Assembly: GCF_001294205.1 (NCBI RefSeq)
Contig: NZ_LAQT01000009.1
Coordinates: forward strand, 308,323 to 372,322
From: Amantichitinum ursilacus
GTDB taxonomy: Bacteria > Pseudomonadota > Gammaproteobacteria > Burkholderiales > Chitinibacteraceae
Length of the DNA: 64,000 bases
Direction: 5' to 3'
Shown: in pieces, positions 9,601-19,633 of the stretch
How positions within the stretch are numbered: position 1 is the stretch's first letter
Layout: every line of letters starts with the position of its first letter
Notes under the pieces: model-generated
Database searches by the model: none
Told to the model about the DNA's origin: nothing
Seen by the model: only the letters and a program-made list of their open reading frames with translations
Position numbers and translations under genes: made by a program

Positions 9601-9724
9601 ACGTTGTATTGTGTCCATGTAGCGTAAATATGCCGATGTCGTTACAGGCTCAAGGGAAATCCAGGATAGCCCGCCAGGCTTAATCGGCTACAATACGGCC
9701 GTAATCAAACAGAGCGGATGGCCT

Positions 9725-10033
9725 ATGCGTTACGTCTACGGATTGATCAAGTTGCTGGTGTTTATCGTGTTGCTGGGCTTTGCCATGCACAACGCCGACA
9801 CGGTGTCTTTGCAGTTCTTCCTCGGTTACAGCTGGGAAGCACCTCTCTCGATGATCCTGTTCGTATTCTTTGCCGCGGGCGCCGTATTCGCCTTTCTGGC
9901 CATGCTGGGCCAGGTGTTCCGTCTGCGCCGCGAAGTGGTGGCGCTACGCAAGGAACTGCGCGTCCGTACCCCCGCGCCGGTTGAGGTGGTCAGCGAGCCG
10001 CTGATGGTGGAACAACCGCGCGATGCCCTCTAA
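9725..10033 (+). CDS. lapA: LapA-family small membrane protein (LPS assembly protein A domain)
   Basis: The 102-residue protein has two predicted transmembrane segments (about 5-22 and 38-61) and a basic C-terminal cytoplasmic helix (VFRLRREVVALRKELR), which is the LapA/DUF1049 layout. LapA works with LapB in coordinating lipopolysaccharide assembly and LpxC turnover at the inner membrane. Its position immediately before lapB supports the call. A TACAAT -10-like hexamer is at 9689-9694, but no convincing -35 accompanies it. Confidence 0.9.
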   Translation: MRYVYGLIKLLVFIVLLGFAMHNADTVSLQFFLGYSWEAPLSMILFVFFAAGAVFAFLAMLGQVFRLRREVVALRKELRVRTPAPVEVVSEPLMVEQPRDAL

Positions 10034-10093
10034 GCGGGCTGCGTTTCTTTCTTTTGACTGCAAGACCAGTCTCAACTGGCCAGGTTCTTGTCC

Positions 10094-11269
10094 ATGCTAG
10101 ATTCCCAATACTGGTGGCTGATCTCTTTGCCGGCGTTTTTTGCGCTGGGCTGGATGGCGGCACGTATCGATATCAAACACGTTCTGTCCGAAACACGCTC
10201 GCTGCCTGCTGCGTATTTCAAAGGGCTTAACTATCTGTTGAACGGCGAGACCAATCGCGCCGTCGACGTCTACGTTGAAGTAGCGCGACACCATGCCGAA
10301 ACGGTGGAGCTGCAATTTACGCTGGGCCATTTGTTTCGCCGCCGCGGCGAGCTGGAACGCGCAATCCGCATGCACCAGAAATTGCTGGCGCGTAACGAGC
10401 TGAACGATGTGCAGCGCCAACAAGCGCAGTTCGAGCTGGCGCAGGATTTTATGAAAGCCGGCTTGTTTGATCGTGCCGAGGCGTTGCTGACCGAACTGCA
10501 GCACACCGATAACGCCCGCCTGGCGCGCACCGAATTGCTGGCCGTGTATCAGCAAGAAAAAGCCTGGCGCAAAGCGATCGAGATTGCACAACAGCTGCGT
10601 GACGACTCGCACAACTATCAGCACGAGATCGCCCAGTTCCATTGCGAACTGGCCGAGCAAGCGATGTCGCGTTCTTTGCCCGAAGAAGCGCATATCGAGC
10701 TGAACGCCGCACTCAGCGCCAACCGCCAATGCGCGCGCGCGCGTTCCTTGCTGGGCGATCTGGCCATGGCTGCAGGCGATGCCGATGAGGCGATCGCGCA
10801 ATGGCTGGCGATTGAATCGCAAGACCCGGATTACCTGGCGCTGGTGGCACGACGCTTGCTCACCGCATGGGATGCCAAGGGCAAAACCACCGAAGGCACG
10901 CATTTGCTGCTGCGTTTGCTGAGCCAGTATCCCGAACTGGACGTGCTCGACCTGACTTATGAGCGCTTGATGGCGCAAAAAGGCCTGGAAGACGCCTACC
11001 AGTTTGTGCGTGAACGTCTGCGCAATCATCCGACCATGCCGGGCCTGCGCCGCTTGCTGGAAACCCATCTGTTGATTGCCCCGGACGATCAGAAGCCGGA
11101 GCTGGAAATCATCGTCAAGTTGCTCAACGATGCAACGCGCGAACAATCGATGTATTACTGCGGCTCTTGCGGCTTCAAGGCGCGCCAGTACTTCTGGCAT
11201 TGCCCGGCTTGCGCCGAGTGGGAAACATTCTCCCCCGTGCGCGGCCAACGCAGCCGCACGCCGCATTAA
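10094..11269 (+). CDS. lapB: Lipopolysaccharide assembly protein B (TPR/rubredoxin-like)
   Basis: LapB (YciM) recruits the FtsH protease to LpxC and so limits LPS synthesis. The start chosen is the ATG at 10094, 9 nt after an AGG; a TTG two codons upstream leaves too little space for a ribosome site. The 391-residue protein has one N-terminal membrane anchor (about 6-20), an array of TPR helices and, near the C-terminus, two CxxC knuckles (YYCGSCGFKARQYFWHCPAC) forming the rubredoxin-type metal site that is essential in the family. It is cotranscribed with lapA, and pyrF follows. Confidence 0.94.
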   Translation: MLDSQYWWLISLPAFFALGWMAARIDIKHVLSETRSLPAAYFKGLNYLLNGETNRAVDVYVEVARHHAETVELQFTLGHLFRRRGELERAIRMHQKLLARNELNDVQRQQAQFELAQDFMKAGLFDRAEALLTELQHTDNARLARTELLAVYQQEKAWRKAIEIAQQLRDDSHNYQHEIAQFHCELAEQAMSRSLPEEAHIELNAALSANRQCARARSLLGDLAMAAGDADEAIAQWLAIESQDPDYLALVARRLLTAWDAKGKTTEGTHLLLRLLSQYPELDVLDLTYERLMAQKGLEDAYQFVRERLRNHPTMPGLRRLLETHLLIAPDDQKPELEIIVKLLNDATREQSMYYCGSCGFKARQYFWHCPACAEWETFSPVRGQRSRTPH

Positions 11270-11325
11270 GGCGTGGATAGCGCGCCGCAGCGCAGAACTG
11301 GATAACACACTGCTGAAAAGGACTT

Positions 11326-12033
11326 ATGTCTCAAGATCCTCGCATTATTGTCGCCCTCGATTACGCTGATCCAAAAGCCGCCCTGGCTTTTGCCGATCGC
11401 GTCAGCCCACAGGAATGCCGGCTGAAGGTGGGCAAAGAGCTGTTTACCATCGCCGGGCCGGGCGTGGTGGAAAGCCTGATTGGTCGCGGGTTCGATGTGT
11501 TTCTCGACCTTAAATTCCATGACATCCCCAATACCGTGGCGCAAGCCTGCAAAGCTGCCGCCAGCCTGGGGGTGTGGATGGTGAATGTGCACGCTTCGGG
11601 CGGACGCAAGATGATGGAAACCACGCGCGATGCGCTGGAAGGGCTGTCGCATCGCCCTTTGTTGATTGCCGTCACCGTGCTGACCAGCATGGATGCCGAG
11701 CAACTGGCTGATCTGGGGTTGCCGGGCCCCGAGGTGCAAGTGCCGCGGCTGGCGCAACTGGCGCAGCAAAGTGGTCTGGATGGCGTGGTGTGTTCGGCGC
11801 AAGAAGCGCAGCAGCTAAAGGCGTTGTGTGGCGCGGACTTCAAACTGGTTACGCCTGGCATCCGCCCCGCCGATGCGGCGCTGGATGACCAGAGCCGGGT
11901 GATGACGCCTCAGGCCGCCCTAAGTGCAGGCGCCGATTATCTGGTGATTGGCCGCCCGATTACGCAAAGCGCGGATCCGCTGGCCACTCTTAAAAAAATC
12001 AACCAGAACATCAAGGAAGTCACGGGCTTATGA
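11326..12033 (+). CDS. pyrF: Orotidine 5'-phosphate decarboxylase
   Basis: The enzyme makes UMP from OMP, the last step of de novo pyrimidine synthesis. The 235-residue TIM barrel has ALDYAD at the N-terminus, the catalytic Asp-Lys-Asp set in [12 protein letters not shown], and the phosphate-gripping LVIGRPIT near the C-terminus. Its stop overlaps the start of ugd by 4 bp, so UMP synthesis and UDP-sugar use are translationally coupled here. Confidence 0.96.
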   Translation: MSQDPRIIVALDYADPKAALAFADRVSPQECRLKVGKELFTIAGPGVVESLIGRGFDVFLDLKFHDIPNTVAQACKAAASLGVWMVNVHASGGRKMMETTRDALEGLSHRPLLIAVTVLTSMDAEQLADLGLPGPEVQVPRLAQLAQQSGLDGVVCSAQEAQQLKALCGADFKLVTPGIRPADAALDDQSRVMTPQAALSAGADYLVIGRPITQSADPLATLKKINQNIKEVTGL

Positions 12034-13346
12034 AAATCACTGTGATTGGTACCGGCTACGTAGGCCTGGTCACCGGCGCATGCCTCGCTGAATATGGCAA
12101 CGACGTGCTGTGTCTCGATCTTGACCAGCGCAAGATCGATATACTGCGTGCGGGCGGCATCCCGATTTACGAACCGGGCCTCGACGATGTCGTGGCGCGT
12201 AATGTCGAAGCGGGGCGTCTGCGTTTCAGTACCGATATCGAAGAATCGGTCGCGCATGGCACCGTGCAGTTTATTGCCGTCGGCACGCCGCCTGGCGAAG
12301 ACGGTTCGGCCGATCTGCAATATGTGACCGCTGCCGCGCGCAATGTCGGCAAGTACATGACCGACTACAAAGTGGTGGTCGACAAGTCGACCGTGCCGGT
12401 CGGCACCGCCGAAAAAGTGGCCGATGCGATTCGTGAAGAGTTGGCCAGGCGCGGCGTCGATGTGCCGTTTGGTGTGGTGTCGAACCCTGAATTTCTGAAA
12501 GAGGGCGCGGCCGTCGCTGACTTTATGCGCCCGGATCGCATTGTGGTCGGCGCGGAAGATGAACGCGCCATCCGCATCATGCGCAGCATTTATCAGCCGT
12601 TCCAGCGCAACCATGAACGCATGCTGGTGATGGATATCCGTTCGGCCGAACTGACCAAATACGCCGCCAACGCCATGCTGGCCACGCGCATTTCGTTTAT
12701 GAACGAGTTGGCCAACCTGGCGGAAAAGCTGGGCGCTGATATTGAACTGGTGCGCAAAGGCATCGGCTCTGATCCGCGCATTGGCTACAGTTTTCTGTAC
12801 CCGGGTTGCGGCTATGGCGGTTCGTGTTTCCCCAAAGACGTGAAAGCGCTGCGCCGCACCGCAACTGAGTACGGCATGGACTTGCAAGTGCTCGGGGCGG
12901 TGGAAGCCGTTAACGATCTGCAAAAGGAACGTCTGCTGCAGAAAGTGGTAGACCGCTTCGGCGAAGATCTGCGTGGGCGCCGCTTTGCACTGTGGGGCCT
13001 GGCGTTCAAGCCGCGCACCGACGATATGCGCGAAGCGCCCAGTCTGGTCATCATTGATGGCTTGCTGAGCCGCGGCGCCACGGTCTGCGCGTTTGACCCG
13101 GTCGCGATGCAGGAAGCGCGCCATACGTTGGGCGACCGCATCGATTACTCGGTATCGCCAATGGGTACGCTCACCGACGCAGACGCCTTGCTGATCGTGA
13201 CGGAATGGAAAGAATTCCAGTGCCCTGACTTTGAACGCATTGCCGCCACGCTGAAACAGCCGGTGGTTCTCGATGGCCGCAATCTGTACGACCCGGCCAT
13301 GGTTCGTGAATACGGAATTGACTATGACGCCATCGGCCGCCGTTGA
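12030..13346 (+). CDS. ugd: UDP-glucose 6-dehydrogenase
   Basis: Ugd oxidises UDP-glucose to UDP-glucuronate with two NAD+, giving precursors for capsule, LPS or aminoarabinose. The 438-residue protein has the N-terminal [20 protein letters not shown]ossmann motif, the hinge [20 protein letters not shown], and the catalytic cysteine in [10 protein letters not shown]. The C-terminal domain is complete. It lies between pyrF (4-bp overlap) and the heptose kinase gene (23-bp overlap), so the unit mixes nucleotide-sugar and LPS-core functions. Confidence 0.95.
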   Translation: MKITVIGTGYVGLVTGACLAEYGNDVLCLDLDQRKIDILRAGGIPIYEPGLDDVVARNVEAGRLRFSTDIEESVAHGTVQFIAVGTPPGEDGSADLQYVTAAARNVGKYMTDYKVVVDKSTVPVGTAEKVADAIREELARRGVDVPFGVVSNPEFLKEGAAVADFMRPDRIVVGAEDERAIRIMRSIYQPFQRNHERMLVMDIRSAELTKYAANAMLATRISFMNELANLAEKLGADIELVRKGIGSDPRIGYSFLYPGCGYGGSCFPKDVKALRRTATEYGMDLQVLGAVEAVNDLQKERLLQKVVDRFGEDLRGRRFALWGLAFKPRTDDMREAPSLVIIDGLLSRGATVCAFDPVAMQEARHTLGDRIDYSVSPMGTLTDADALLIVTEWKEFQCPDFERIAATLKQPVVLDGRNLYDPAMVREYGIDYDAIGRR

Positions 13347-14289
13347 AACGCCTGAATTCACCGCACTGCGCAGCGCGGTCAGCACTGCGCGCGTATTGGT
13401 GGTGGGTGATGTAATGCTGGACCGTTACTGGTTTGGCGATGTCGATCGCATTTCGCCCGAAGCGCCGGTACCGGTGGCGCGCATCCGCAAAACCGACGAG
13501 CGCGCGGGCGGCGCCGCCAATGTGGCGCGCAATATTGCCGCGCTGGGCGGCAAGGCTACTTTGCTGGCCGTAGTGGGCGAAGACGAAGCGGGCGATAGTC
13601 TGGAACGCCTGCTGATTGCTGACGGCGTGGATGCGCAGCTTTACCGCGATCCAGCCATTGCCACCACCGTTAAATTGCGCGTGTTGGCCAAGCAACAGCA
13701 ACTGCTGCGTATCGACTTTGAAGAATCGCCCAGCCACGAAATCCTCGCCAGCAAGCTGGATGATTTCCGTCGACTGTTGGCCGATATCGACGTGGTGATC
13801 TTGTCGGATTACGGCAAGGGCGGTTTGCGCCACGTCTACGAGATGATCGCGGCCGCGCGTAATGCCAACAAGCCGGTGCTGGTTGATCCGAAAGGCGAAG
13901 ACTATGCGCGCTACCGTGGCGCGACGCTGCTGACGCCCAATCGCTCCGAGTTCCGTCAGGTGGCGGGCCCGTGGCGTGATGAGGCCGATCTGGTGGCCAA
14001 GGCGCAGTCAATGCGCGAACAGCTCGATCTGGATGCGCTGCTGGTTACGCGCAGCGAGGAAGGCATGACTCTGTTCCGCAAACAGGGCGTCAACCACACG
14101 CCGACCCTGGCGCGCGAGGTGTATGACGTCTCGGGCGCGGGCGATACCGTCATCGGTACGCTGGGCTTGATGCTGGCGGCCGGGCAGGCGTTGCCGGAAG
14201 CCATGCAGTGGTCCAATCGGGCGGCCGGCATTGTGGTGGGCAAGCTGGGTACGGCGGTCTGCACCACGGATGAATTGTTCGGCGCGTAA
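13324..14289 (+). CDS. rfaE1: D-glycero-beta-D-manno-heptose-7-phosphate kinase (kinase half of HldE only)
   Basis: This PfkB-family sugar kinase phosphorylates heptose 7-phosphate at C1 in ADP-heptose synthesis for the LPS inner core. The ATG at 13324 was chosen because translation from the upstream in-frame ATG would give a leader overlapping ugd by 74 bp. The 321-residue product has [18 protein letters not shown] in the sugar-binding part and the catalytic [14 protein letters not shown] near the C-terminus. It ends there, without the adenylyltransferase domain found in E. coli HldE, so a separate rfaE2/hldC gene must exist elsewhere. A strong terminator follows. Confidence 0.93.
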   Translation: MTPSAAVETPEFTALRSAVSTARVLVVGDVMLDRYWFGDVDRISPEAPVPVARIRKTDERAGGAANVARNIAALGGKATLLAVVGEDEAGDSLERLLIADGVDAQLYRDPAIATTVKLRVLAKQQQLLRIDFEESPSHEILASKLDDFRRLLADIDVVILSDYGKGGLRHVYEMIAAARNANKPVLVDPKGEDYARYRGATLLTPNRSEFRQVAGPWRDEADLVAKAQSMREQLDLDALLVTRSEEGMTLFRKQGVNHTPTLAREVYDVSGAGDTVIGTLGLMLAAGQALPEAMQWSNRAAGIVVGKLGTAVCTTDELFGA

Positions 14290-14311
14290 TCCGCGCTGAA
14301 TCGTAGCAATT

Positions 14312-14352
14312 AAAAACGGGCAGGGATTTTTGATCCATGCCCGTTTTTTTTT
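14312..14352 (+). terminator. Terminator between rfaE1 and the convergent GGDEF gene
   Basis: An 11-bp stem (AAAAACGGGCA / TGCCCGTTTTT) is followed by a T-run on the plus strand. The A-run on the left arm makes it usable by the convergent minus-strand gene as well. Confidence 0.9.
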
Positions 14353-14368
14353 GAACTACACGCGGCTC

Positions 14369-16183
14369 TTAGCCTGGCGAGGCCACGGTATCGGGCGGCA
14401 CTTCGACTTCAACGCGGTTCTTGCCCGCCTGCTTGGCGCGATACATGGCGGCATCGGCGCGGTCGATGGCTTCGTGGCCGATTTCGCCGGGGGCCAGCAG
14501 CGTCACGCCCGCGCTGAAGGTGATCAGCACCTTGTCGTTATTGTGCAAGAAGAAACGTCGCGTCAGTTCGCGCTGCAAACGCAGCATGGCGGCTTCGGAT
14601 TCCCGCAGATCGGTTTCTGGCAATAGCAGTACAAACTCTTCGCCACCGTAGCGCGCGATTTTGTCGGTGGGACGCAACAGCGATTTAACCACCGCCACCA
14701 GGTGGATCAACGCCTGATCACCCGCGCTGTGGCCGCGCACATCGTTCAGCTTTTTAAAGTTATCGATATCCAGCAACGCCAGCCCCAGCGGCTTGCCGCT
14801 GCGCAGCGCGCGGGCGGCCTCAACCGTCAAGGTCTCATCAAGGCCGCGGCGGTTCATTGCGCCGGTCAACTGGTCTTCGCGCACCTTTTCGCTGACTGCT
14901 TGCAGCTCTTTTTCCAGCTCGTCGATACGGGTTTGCGCTTCGTTGACGCGCGTACGCGCTTCGACCAGCTCGTCGCGGCTACGCACCACATCCAGCTGCA
15001 TCGAGCGCGTGTCGTGCGTCAGGTTCTCCAGCACGACCTTCAGATCGGACAAGTTATTGCTGCGGCTGATCTGCTCGGAATAAGTGGTAATGCGTTGTTG
15101 ATATTGGTCGGTGCTGTCGGAGATCGTGCCCAGCCGATCAATAAACGTCGACATCATTGATTTCAGCGCCGCCTGCGCCTCACGCAGACCTTGCTTGAGC
15201 ACGCTTTGCTTGTAGATCACTTCCTTGATGCCGGCTTCCGCGTCATAGATCAGCCGCATGTCCAGCGGCTGCGCCATGATTTCTTGAACCACGGCAATCT
15301 GGCCGCGCACCCAGGTTTCATCGACGATGATCTCGCCGATATTGTCGGTCAGCAGGCGCAACAGGCTGAGCAGGCCATCACACAAGCGCGTTTCTTGCGA
15401 ATTGCTCAGCTCCAGCCGGATCCAGAATTTCTTCAGGCGCGGCATAAACTTTTGCAGATCGCCTTCGTTGGCGACTGCATCCGCTTCGCGTGCCAGTGCG
15501 GCGGCCTCAATGGCGATTTCGGGGTAATGCGTCAGCCGCGCGGCCAGGCCCAGATCAAGGGCATGCGACAAGGATTCGCGCCATTCCGCCCAGCTAGCAG
15601 GGCCGCCAGGCGCCGCTGGGTCTAAAGCCATGGGCGCGATGCTGGACGCCGGTTGCACCGCTTCGTCGGCTTCGCCCAAGCCGTCAGACGGCGTGCCGGT
15701 TTCGCCCCACGCGCGCACCAGACCATCAAGTTTTTCGTTCAGCGAGGATGGGTCGCCACCAAAGTTGATCAGCACCCGCTCCAGCGCATCTTGCTTGCGC
15801 GCGGCGGTGTAGTTGGGATTGCGTAAATCCCACTGTTTGACCAGATCGCGAATCAGTTCGGCCCAGCCGCGTGCCAGTTGCGTCTGGCCGCCTTGCAGTT
15901 CAACGCAGCGAATGGCGAGTTCGGTGACTTTCTCCCAGTTGCTGGCGCGGATGCAGCGGCGCAACTGGTCCAGTGAGCGGGAAAGTTCGGGAGATTGGCG
16001 CGGCAATGATGACAGCGTGTCTTCCAGCTGTTTGGCCAGCGGCGGGATGCGCTCTTCCTCGGGCGTGCCGGCGATGCCATGGTAAATCTCTTCGTAATGA
16101 TCAGGAGTGGGCGGAATACGCCGCACCGCCAGCTGCTTGAAGGTTTCGCGCGCGACATCGGTCGGGTTGATCAACTTGCGCAT
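14369..16183 (-). CDS. GGDEF diguanylate cyclase with long helical N-terminal region
   Basis: The enzyme is expected to make c-di-GMP from two GTP. The 604-residue protein has a predicted all-helical N-terminal region without a domain I recognise (about 1-370), a coiled-coil stretch (about 370-435, rich in E/R/Q heptads), then a GGDEF domain (about 440-595). The active-site motif is GGEEF near residue 512. The product-inhibition I-site RxxD is present five residues upstream (RPTD-KIARY-GGEEF). No signal peptide or membrane segment is seen, so it is probably cytoplasmic and the helical part likely senses or dimerises. It is convergent with rfaE1 and separated from rplI by a terminator. Confidence 0.9.
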   Translation of the reverse strand: MRKLINPTDVARETFKQLAVRRIPPTPDHYEEIYHGIAGTPEEERIPPLAKQLEDTLSSLPRQSPELSRSLDQLRRCIRASNWEKVTELAIRCVELQGGQTQLARGWAELIRDLVKQWDLRNPNYTAARKQDALERVLINFGGDPSSLNEKLDGLVRAWGETGTPSDGLGEADEAVQPASSIAPMALDPAAPGGPASWAEWRESLSHALDLGLAARLTHYPEIAIEAAALAREADAVANEGDLQKFMPRLKKFWIRLELSNSQETRLCDGLLSLLRLLTDNIGEIIVDETWVRGQIAVVQEIMAQPLDMRLIYDAEAGIKEVIYKQSVLKQGLREAQAALKSMMSTFIDRLGTISDSTDQYQQRITTYSEQISRSNNLSDLKVVLENLTHDTRSMQLDVVRSRDELVEARTRVNEAQTRIDELEKELQAVSEKVREDQLTGAMNRRGLDETLTVEAARALRSGKPLGLALLDIDNFKKLNDVRGHSAGDQALIHLVAVVKSLLRPTDKIARYGGEEFVLLLPETDLRESEAAMLRLQRELTRRFFLHNNDKVLITFSAGVTLLAPGEIGHEAIDRADAAMYRAKQAGKNRVEVEVPPDTVASPG

Positions 16184-16353
16184 GGCTATAGGCTTCCTCG
16201 GGCAGTGCCGGTGTTCTGATAAAACAGAGAGTGATTATAGAGAGAAGGGCGCGCAAATGCCGCTGCCAGTGGGCTGTTTTTTTATGCCATCCGGGCGCTG
16301 TGTTGTATGTATACCCATGTATGGGGCGGCAGCGTGCCGGGTATCGCGCGCAT

Positions 16354-16386
16354 AAAAAAAACGGGAAGCATAAGCTTCCCGTTTTC
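16354..16386 (-). terminator. Terminator of the rpsF-priB-rpsR-rplI operon
   Basis: A 12-bp perfect stem (GAAGC/GCTTC inside CGGG/CCCG and an A/T tract) has a 4-nt loop. On the minus strand it ends in a run of eight Ts, about 40 bp past the rplI stop. Confidence 0.93.
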
Positions 16387-16425
16387 TGGTGTGATGCTGC
16401 GGCTGTAACCAGCCGCGCGGTGAGC

Positions 16426-16875
16426 TTAGTGCTCGCCAACCACAACCACTTTCACGTCCACGGTTACGTCGTGGTGCAGAGCCAGCACCAGTTCGTATTC
16501 GCCCACAGCCTTCAGGGCGCCTTCCGGCAGACGGACTTCGTTCTTGCTCACTTCGTTGCCAGCAGCGGTAAACGCATCAGCAATGTCAGCGGTGCCAACC
16601 GAGCCAAACAGACGGCCATCAACGCCAGCCTTCTGGCTGATGGTGACAGAAGCGCCAGCCAGCTTTTCAGCACGAGCTTGCGAACCGGCCAGGATTTCAG
16701 CTTGACGCTTTTCCAGGTCTGCACGACGAGCTTCGAACTCTTGCAGGTTAGCTTCGGTAGCACGCTTGGCTTTGCCTTGGGGGATCAGGAAGTTACGGGC
16801 GAAGCCGTCCTTCACTTTAACCACGTCACCCAGACCACCCAGGTTGCCCACTTTTTCAAGAAGAATGATTTGCAT
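16426..16875 (-). CDS. rplI: 50S ribosomal protein L9
   Basis: L9 binds 23S rRNA near the L1 stalk and helps keep the reading frame. The 149-residue protein has the conserved N-terminal [20 protein letters not shown] and [13 protein letters not shown], the long connecting helix, and the C-terminal domain. It is the last gene of the S6 operon, 17 bp after rpsR. Confidence 0.98.
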   Translation of the reverse strand: MQIILLEKVGNLGGLGDVVKVKDGFARNFLIPQGKAKRATEANLQEFEARRADLEKRQAEILAGSQARAEKLAGASVTISQKAGVDGRLFGSVGTADIADAFTAAGNEVSKNEVRLPEGALKAVGEYELVLALHHDVTVDVKVVVVGEH

Positions 16876-16892
16876 GTTATATGTTCCCCGAC

Positions 16893-17120
16893 TTAGTGCA
16901 GGTCGGTGTACGGCAGCAGAGCCAGGAAGCGCGCGCGCTTGATGGCAGCCGACAGTTGACGTTGGTACTTGGCCTTGGTGCCGGTGATACGGGCCGGGAT
17001 GATCTTGCCGTTTTCAGCGATGAAATCTTTCAGGAGCGCGGTGTCCTTGTAGTCGATTTCTTTGATGCCTTCAGCGGTAAAGCGGCAGAATTTCTTCCGC
17101 TTGAAAAGATTACGAGACAT
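16893..17120 (-). CDS. rpsR: 30S ribosomal protein S18
   Basis: The 75-residue protein contains the S18 hallmark [20 protein letters not shown] and [14 protein letters not shown]18 forms a heterodimer with S6 on the 30S platform. Its gene lies between priB and rplI in the conserved operon. Confidence 0.98.
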   Translation of the reverse strand: MSRNLFKRKKFCRFTAEGIKEIDYKDTALLKDFIAENGKIIPARITGTKAKYQRQLSAAIKRARFLALLPYTDLH

Positions 17121-17131
17121 GGATAGATCCT

Positions 17132-17440
17132 TTAATTCAACAATTCGTACTGTTCGATGTGCAGTACCAGGCGGTTACGTTGTTTTTGTCCGGCGCTGGC
17201 GAGAAACCCGCCAATCTGTAGTGCCTGACCAATTGCAACCTGCTCAACAAACCGTTTGGCAAGTGGGCCGGTAATCTTGGCCACTGCTTCCAGGGTAACG
17301 CGTCGGGGCATACCGTTTTGCTGTTGTTCCGATTCGTGCAGCAAAGTCACTTCAAGAATCGGGATGCCAGCGGGCGTTAGCCTTAGCGCTTGTTTTTCAA
17401 GCAATGTTGCAGTCAACGTGACCTGGTTACTGATCGTCAC
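17132..17440 (-). CDS. priB: Primosomal replication protein N (PriB)
   Basis: PriB is a small single-stranded-DNA-binding OB-fold protein that stabilises PriA on stalled forks during replication restart. The 102-residue protein has [21 protein letters not shown] and a C-terminal [11 protein letters not shown] strand, which is the usual length and pattern. Its place between rpsF and rpsR is diagnostic of beta- and gammaproteobacteria. The gaps to rpsF (25 bp) and rpsR (11 bp) indicate one operon. Confidence 0.94.
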   Translation of the reverse strand: MTISNQVTLTATLLEKQALRLTPAGIPILEVTLLHESEQQQNGMPRRVTLEAVAKITGPLAKRFVEQVAIGQALQIGGFLASAGQKQRNRLVLHIEQYELLN

Positions 17441-17465
17441 TGGTTTAGTGCTTGCGCTTTGCAGC

Positions 17466-17831
17466 TTAAGCAGCCTGGCCTTCTTGCGAAGCCGGGGTCA
17501 GCGAGCGGGACTTTTCTTCCTTCATCATCGGGGAAGCTTCGGTCACAGCGTGTTCCATCTTGGTGGTCAGATGGCGCAGTACGGCGTCGTTGAACTTGAA
17601 GGCGTGCTCGAGTTCGTCCAGGGTTTCCTGGCCGATCTCTACGTTCAGCAGAACGTAGTGAGCCTTGTGGATTTTCTGGATCGGGTAAGCCAGTTGACGG
17701 CGGCCCCAGTCTTCCAGGCGATGGATCGTGCCGTTGCCCGTAGCGATCAGGGACTTGTAACGGTCGATCATGGCGGGCACTTGCTCGCTCTGATCGGGGT
17801 GCACGATAAATACGATTTCATAATGTCGCAT
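17466..17831 (-). CDS. rpsF: 30S ribosomal protein S6
   Basis: The 121-residue protein starts [20 protein letters not shown] and has the [20 protein letters not shown] segment typical of S6, with a longer charged C-terminal tail. It is the first gene of the operon. The 144-bp gap up to the ferredoxin gene should contain the promoter, but no convincing -35/-10 pair was found by eye. Confidence 0.98.
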   Translation of the reverse strand: MRHYEIVFIVHPDQSEQVPAMIDRYKSLIATGNGTIHRLEDWGRRQLAYPIQKIHKAHYVLLNVEIGQETLDELEHAFKFNDAVLRHLTTKMEHAVTEASPMMKEEKSRSLTPASQEGQAA

Positions 17832-17975
17832 GTGCTCTCCTTACGGATTGGTTCAGTCTGCCGCGTGCGACGACGGTCAGACAAGGGGTGAATCGGCGAT
17901 TATAAGCAGATTAGCGACCGCACGGCAACCGCGATCATGCTTTGCCATGTCTGCGCGGGCGCAAACATGCGGTGA

Positions 17976-18299
17976 TCAGCGCTCGATCTGGTCAAACTTG
18001 CCACTCACCGCCGCCCAGGTTTCGTGGTCGGACATCGGGTCTTTCTTTTCCACGATGGCGGGCCACACCTGCGACATCTCGGCGTTCAGGGCAATGTATT
18101 GCTGCATATCGCCGGGCACGTCGTCTTCGGCGTAAATGGCTTCGACCGGGCATTCAGCCACGCACAAAGTGCAATCAATACACTCGTCCGGATCGATGAC
18201 CAGAAAGTTGGGGCCTTCACGAAAGCAATCCACCGGGCATACGTCCACGCAGTCGGTGTACTTGCATTTCACACAGGCGTCGGTGACAACGTAGGTCAT
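17976..18299 (-). CDS. fdxA: Seven-iron ferredoxin (FdxA type)
   Basis: This cytoplasmic electron carrier has one [3Fe-4S] and one [4Fe-4S] cluster. The 107-residue sequence has the Azotobacter FdI-like arrangement [18 protein letters not shown] followed by [17 protein letters not shown], then the C-terminal extension that marks this family. Upstream and downstream gaps suggest it is a single-gene unit. The redox partner is not evident from its neighbours. Confidence 0.95.
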   Translation of the reverse strand: MTYVVTDACVKCKYTDCVDVCPVDCFREGPNFLVIDPDECIDCTLCVAECPVEAIYAEDDVPGDMQQYIALNAEMSQVWPAIVEKKDPMSDHETWAAVSGKFDQIER

Positions 18300-18464
18300 G
18301 ATTTGTCCTTTTCTGGAGTCGGGATAGGGCAGCGCCGCAGGGCAGCCCCGTATAAAATGGGTGAATTAGCCGGGCATTTTAGCGTAAAGCCTGGCTGCCC
18401 TGAAGCAATTACATGCCAAGCACGCCTGTCATAAAGCGCGGTTTTGCATATATCCCTTATAGAT

Positions 18465-19406
18465 ATGTCCGATAACGCCTCTACATTCCCATCCAGTTTG
18501 CCCGCCCACAACGCGCCCTATTGCGGCCGCTTTGCGCCTAGCCCGACAGGCGACCTGCATCAGGGCTCATTGATTGCTGCGGTAGCCAGCTATCTGGACG
18601 CACGCGCGCATCACGGTCGCTGGCTGGTGCGCATGGAAGATCTGGATGTCACCCGCTGTATGCCCGGCGCGGCGGATCGCATATTGCATTTGCTAGACGC
18701 CTGGGGCTTTGAATGGGATGGTCCGGTTGTTTATCAAAACAGCGCCGAGCGCCAACAGCGCTACGCGCAAGTGCTGCAAAGCTTGCGTGATGCTGACATG
18801 GTTTATCCATGCGGCTGCTCACGCAAAGAAATCGCCGAAGTGGCCCATGCGGGTATTGATGGTCCGGTTTATCCTGGTATTTGTCGCCACGGATTGGCAT
18901 CTGGCCGCGAACCGCGCGCCTGGCGGATACGAACGGTAGATACGCCGCTGCGATTTATTGATTTAATTCAGGGTGCGCAAACCGCCGATCTCGCTAATGA
19001 GGTGGGCGATTTTGTGTTGCGGCGCGCCGATGGTTTGTTTGCATATCAATTGGCGGTGGTGGTGGATGATCAGGATCAAGGTGTAACGCATATCGTGCGC
19101 GGCGCTGATCTGCTTGATTCGACCCCTCGTCAGAATTATTTGCGGCAATTACTGCATTATCGGCTTCCGGAATATGCGCATATTCCAGTGCTGGCCAATG
19201 CGGCGGGCGAAAAATTAAGCAAACAAACCCGTGCAAGCGCATTGCAAATAGAACAAGCAGTACCTGCAATCTGGTCGGCATTGTCGTTTTTAGGGCAACA
19301 GCCGCCCGCGGAGTTGGCGCAAGGGGCGCTAAAACCGTTGTGGGATTGGGCGCGCACGCACTGGCAACTGAGCCGGATTGCGCGCCGACGCAGTATCAGT
19401 AGTTAA
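18465..19406 (+). CDS. gluQ: Glutamyl-queuosine tRNA(Asp) synthetase
   Basis: GluQ-RS attaches glutamate to the queuosine of tRNA(Asp) position 34. It resembles the catalytic half of GluRS and lacks the anticodon-binding domain. The start is the ATG at 18465; an upstream in-frame TTG (18444) is less likely. The 313-residue product has the HIGH-like FAPSPTGDLHQGSL, zinc ligands in YPCGCSRKEI and CRHG, and the KMSKS-like GEKLSKQT. It ends soon after the catalytic domain, which fits GluQ rather than GltX. Confidence 0.93.
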   Translation: MSDNASTFPSSLPAHNAPYCGRFAPSPTGDLHQGSLIAAVASYLDARAHHGRWLVRMEDLDVTRCMPGAADRILHLLDAWGFEWDGPVVYQNSAERQQRYAQVLQSLRDADMVYPCGCSRKEIAEVAHAGIDGPVYPGICRHGLASGREPRAWRIRTVDTPLRFIDLIQGAQTADLANEVGDFVLRRADGLFAYQLAVVVDDQDQGVTHIVRGADLLDSTPRQNYLRQLLHYRLPEYAHIPVLANAAGEKLSKQTRASALQIEQAVPAIWSALSFLGQQPPAELAQGALKPLWDWARTHWQLSRIARRRSISS

Positions 19407-19633
19407 AAAAACAGGGGTAATCAGTATTCATTCTGTTGTATTGATTGAATGGAATGGATATTTGATTTGACAATGACAATTGAATTGGCGATTTTTGCAA
19501 TTCTGACCGCGTCAGGATTGCCCGTGGCAAGCGCCTTGCAGGGCTTTGCTACCGGATGTTATGTTCTCGTCCCTGATTGGGATGCGGGCACGATCGCAAC
19601 GTGTCTTAAGTAATAAAAGCAACGGGGGAAGCT

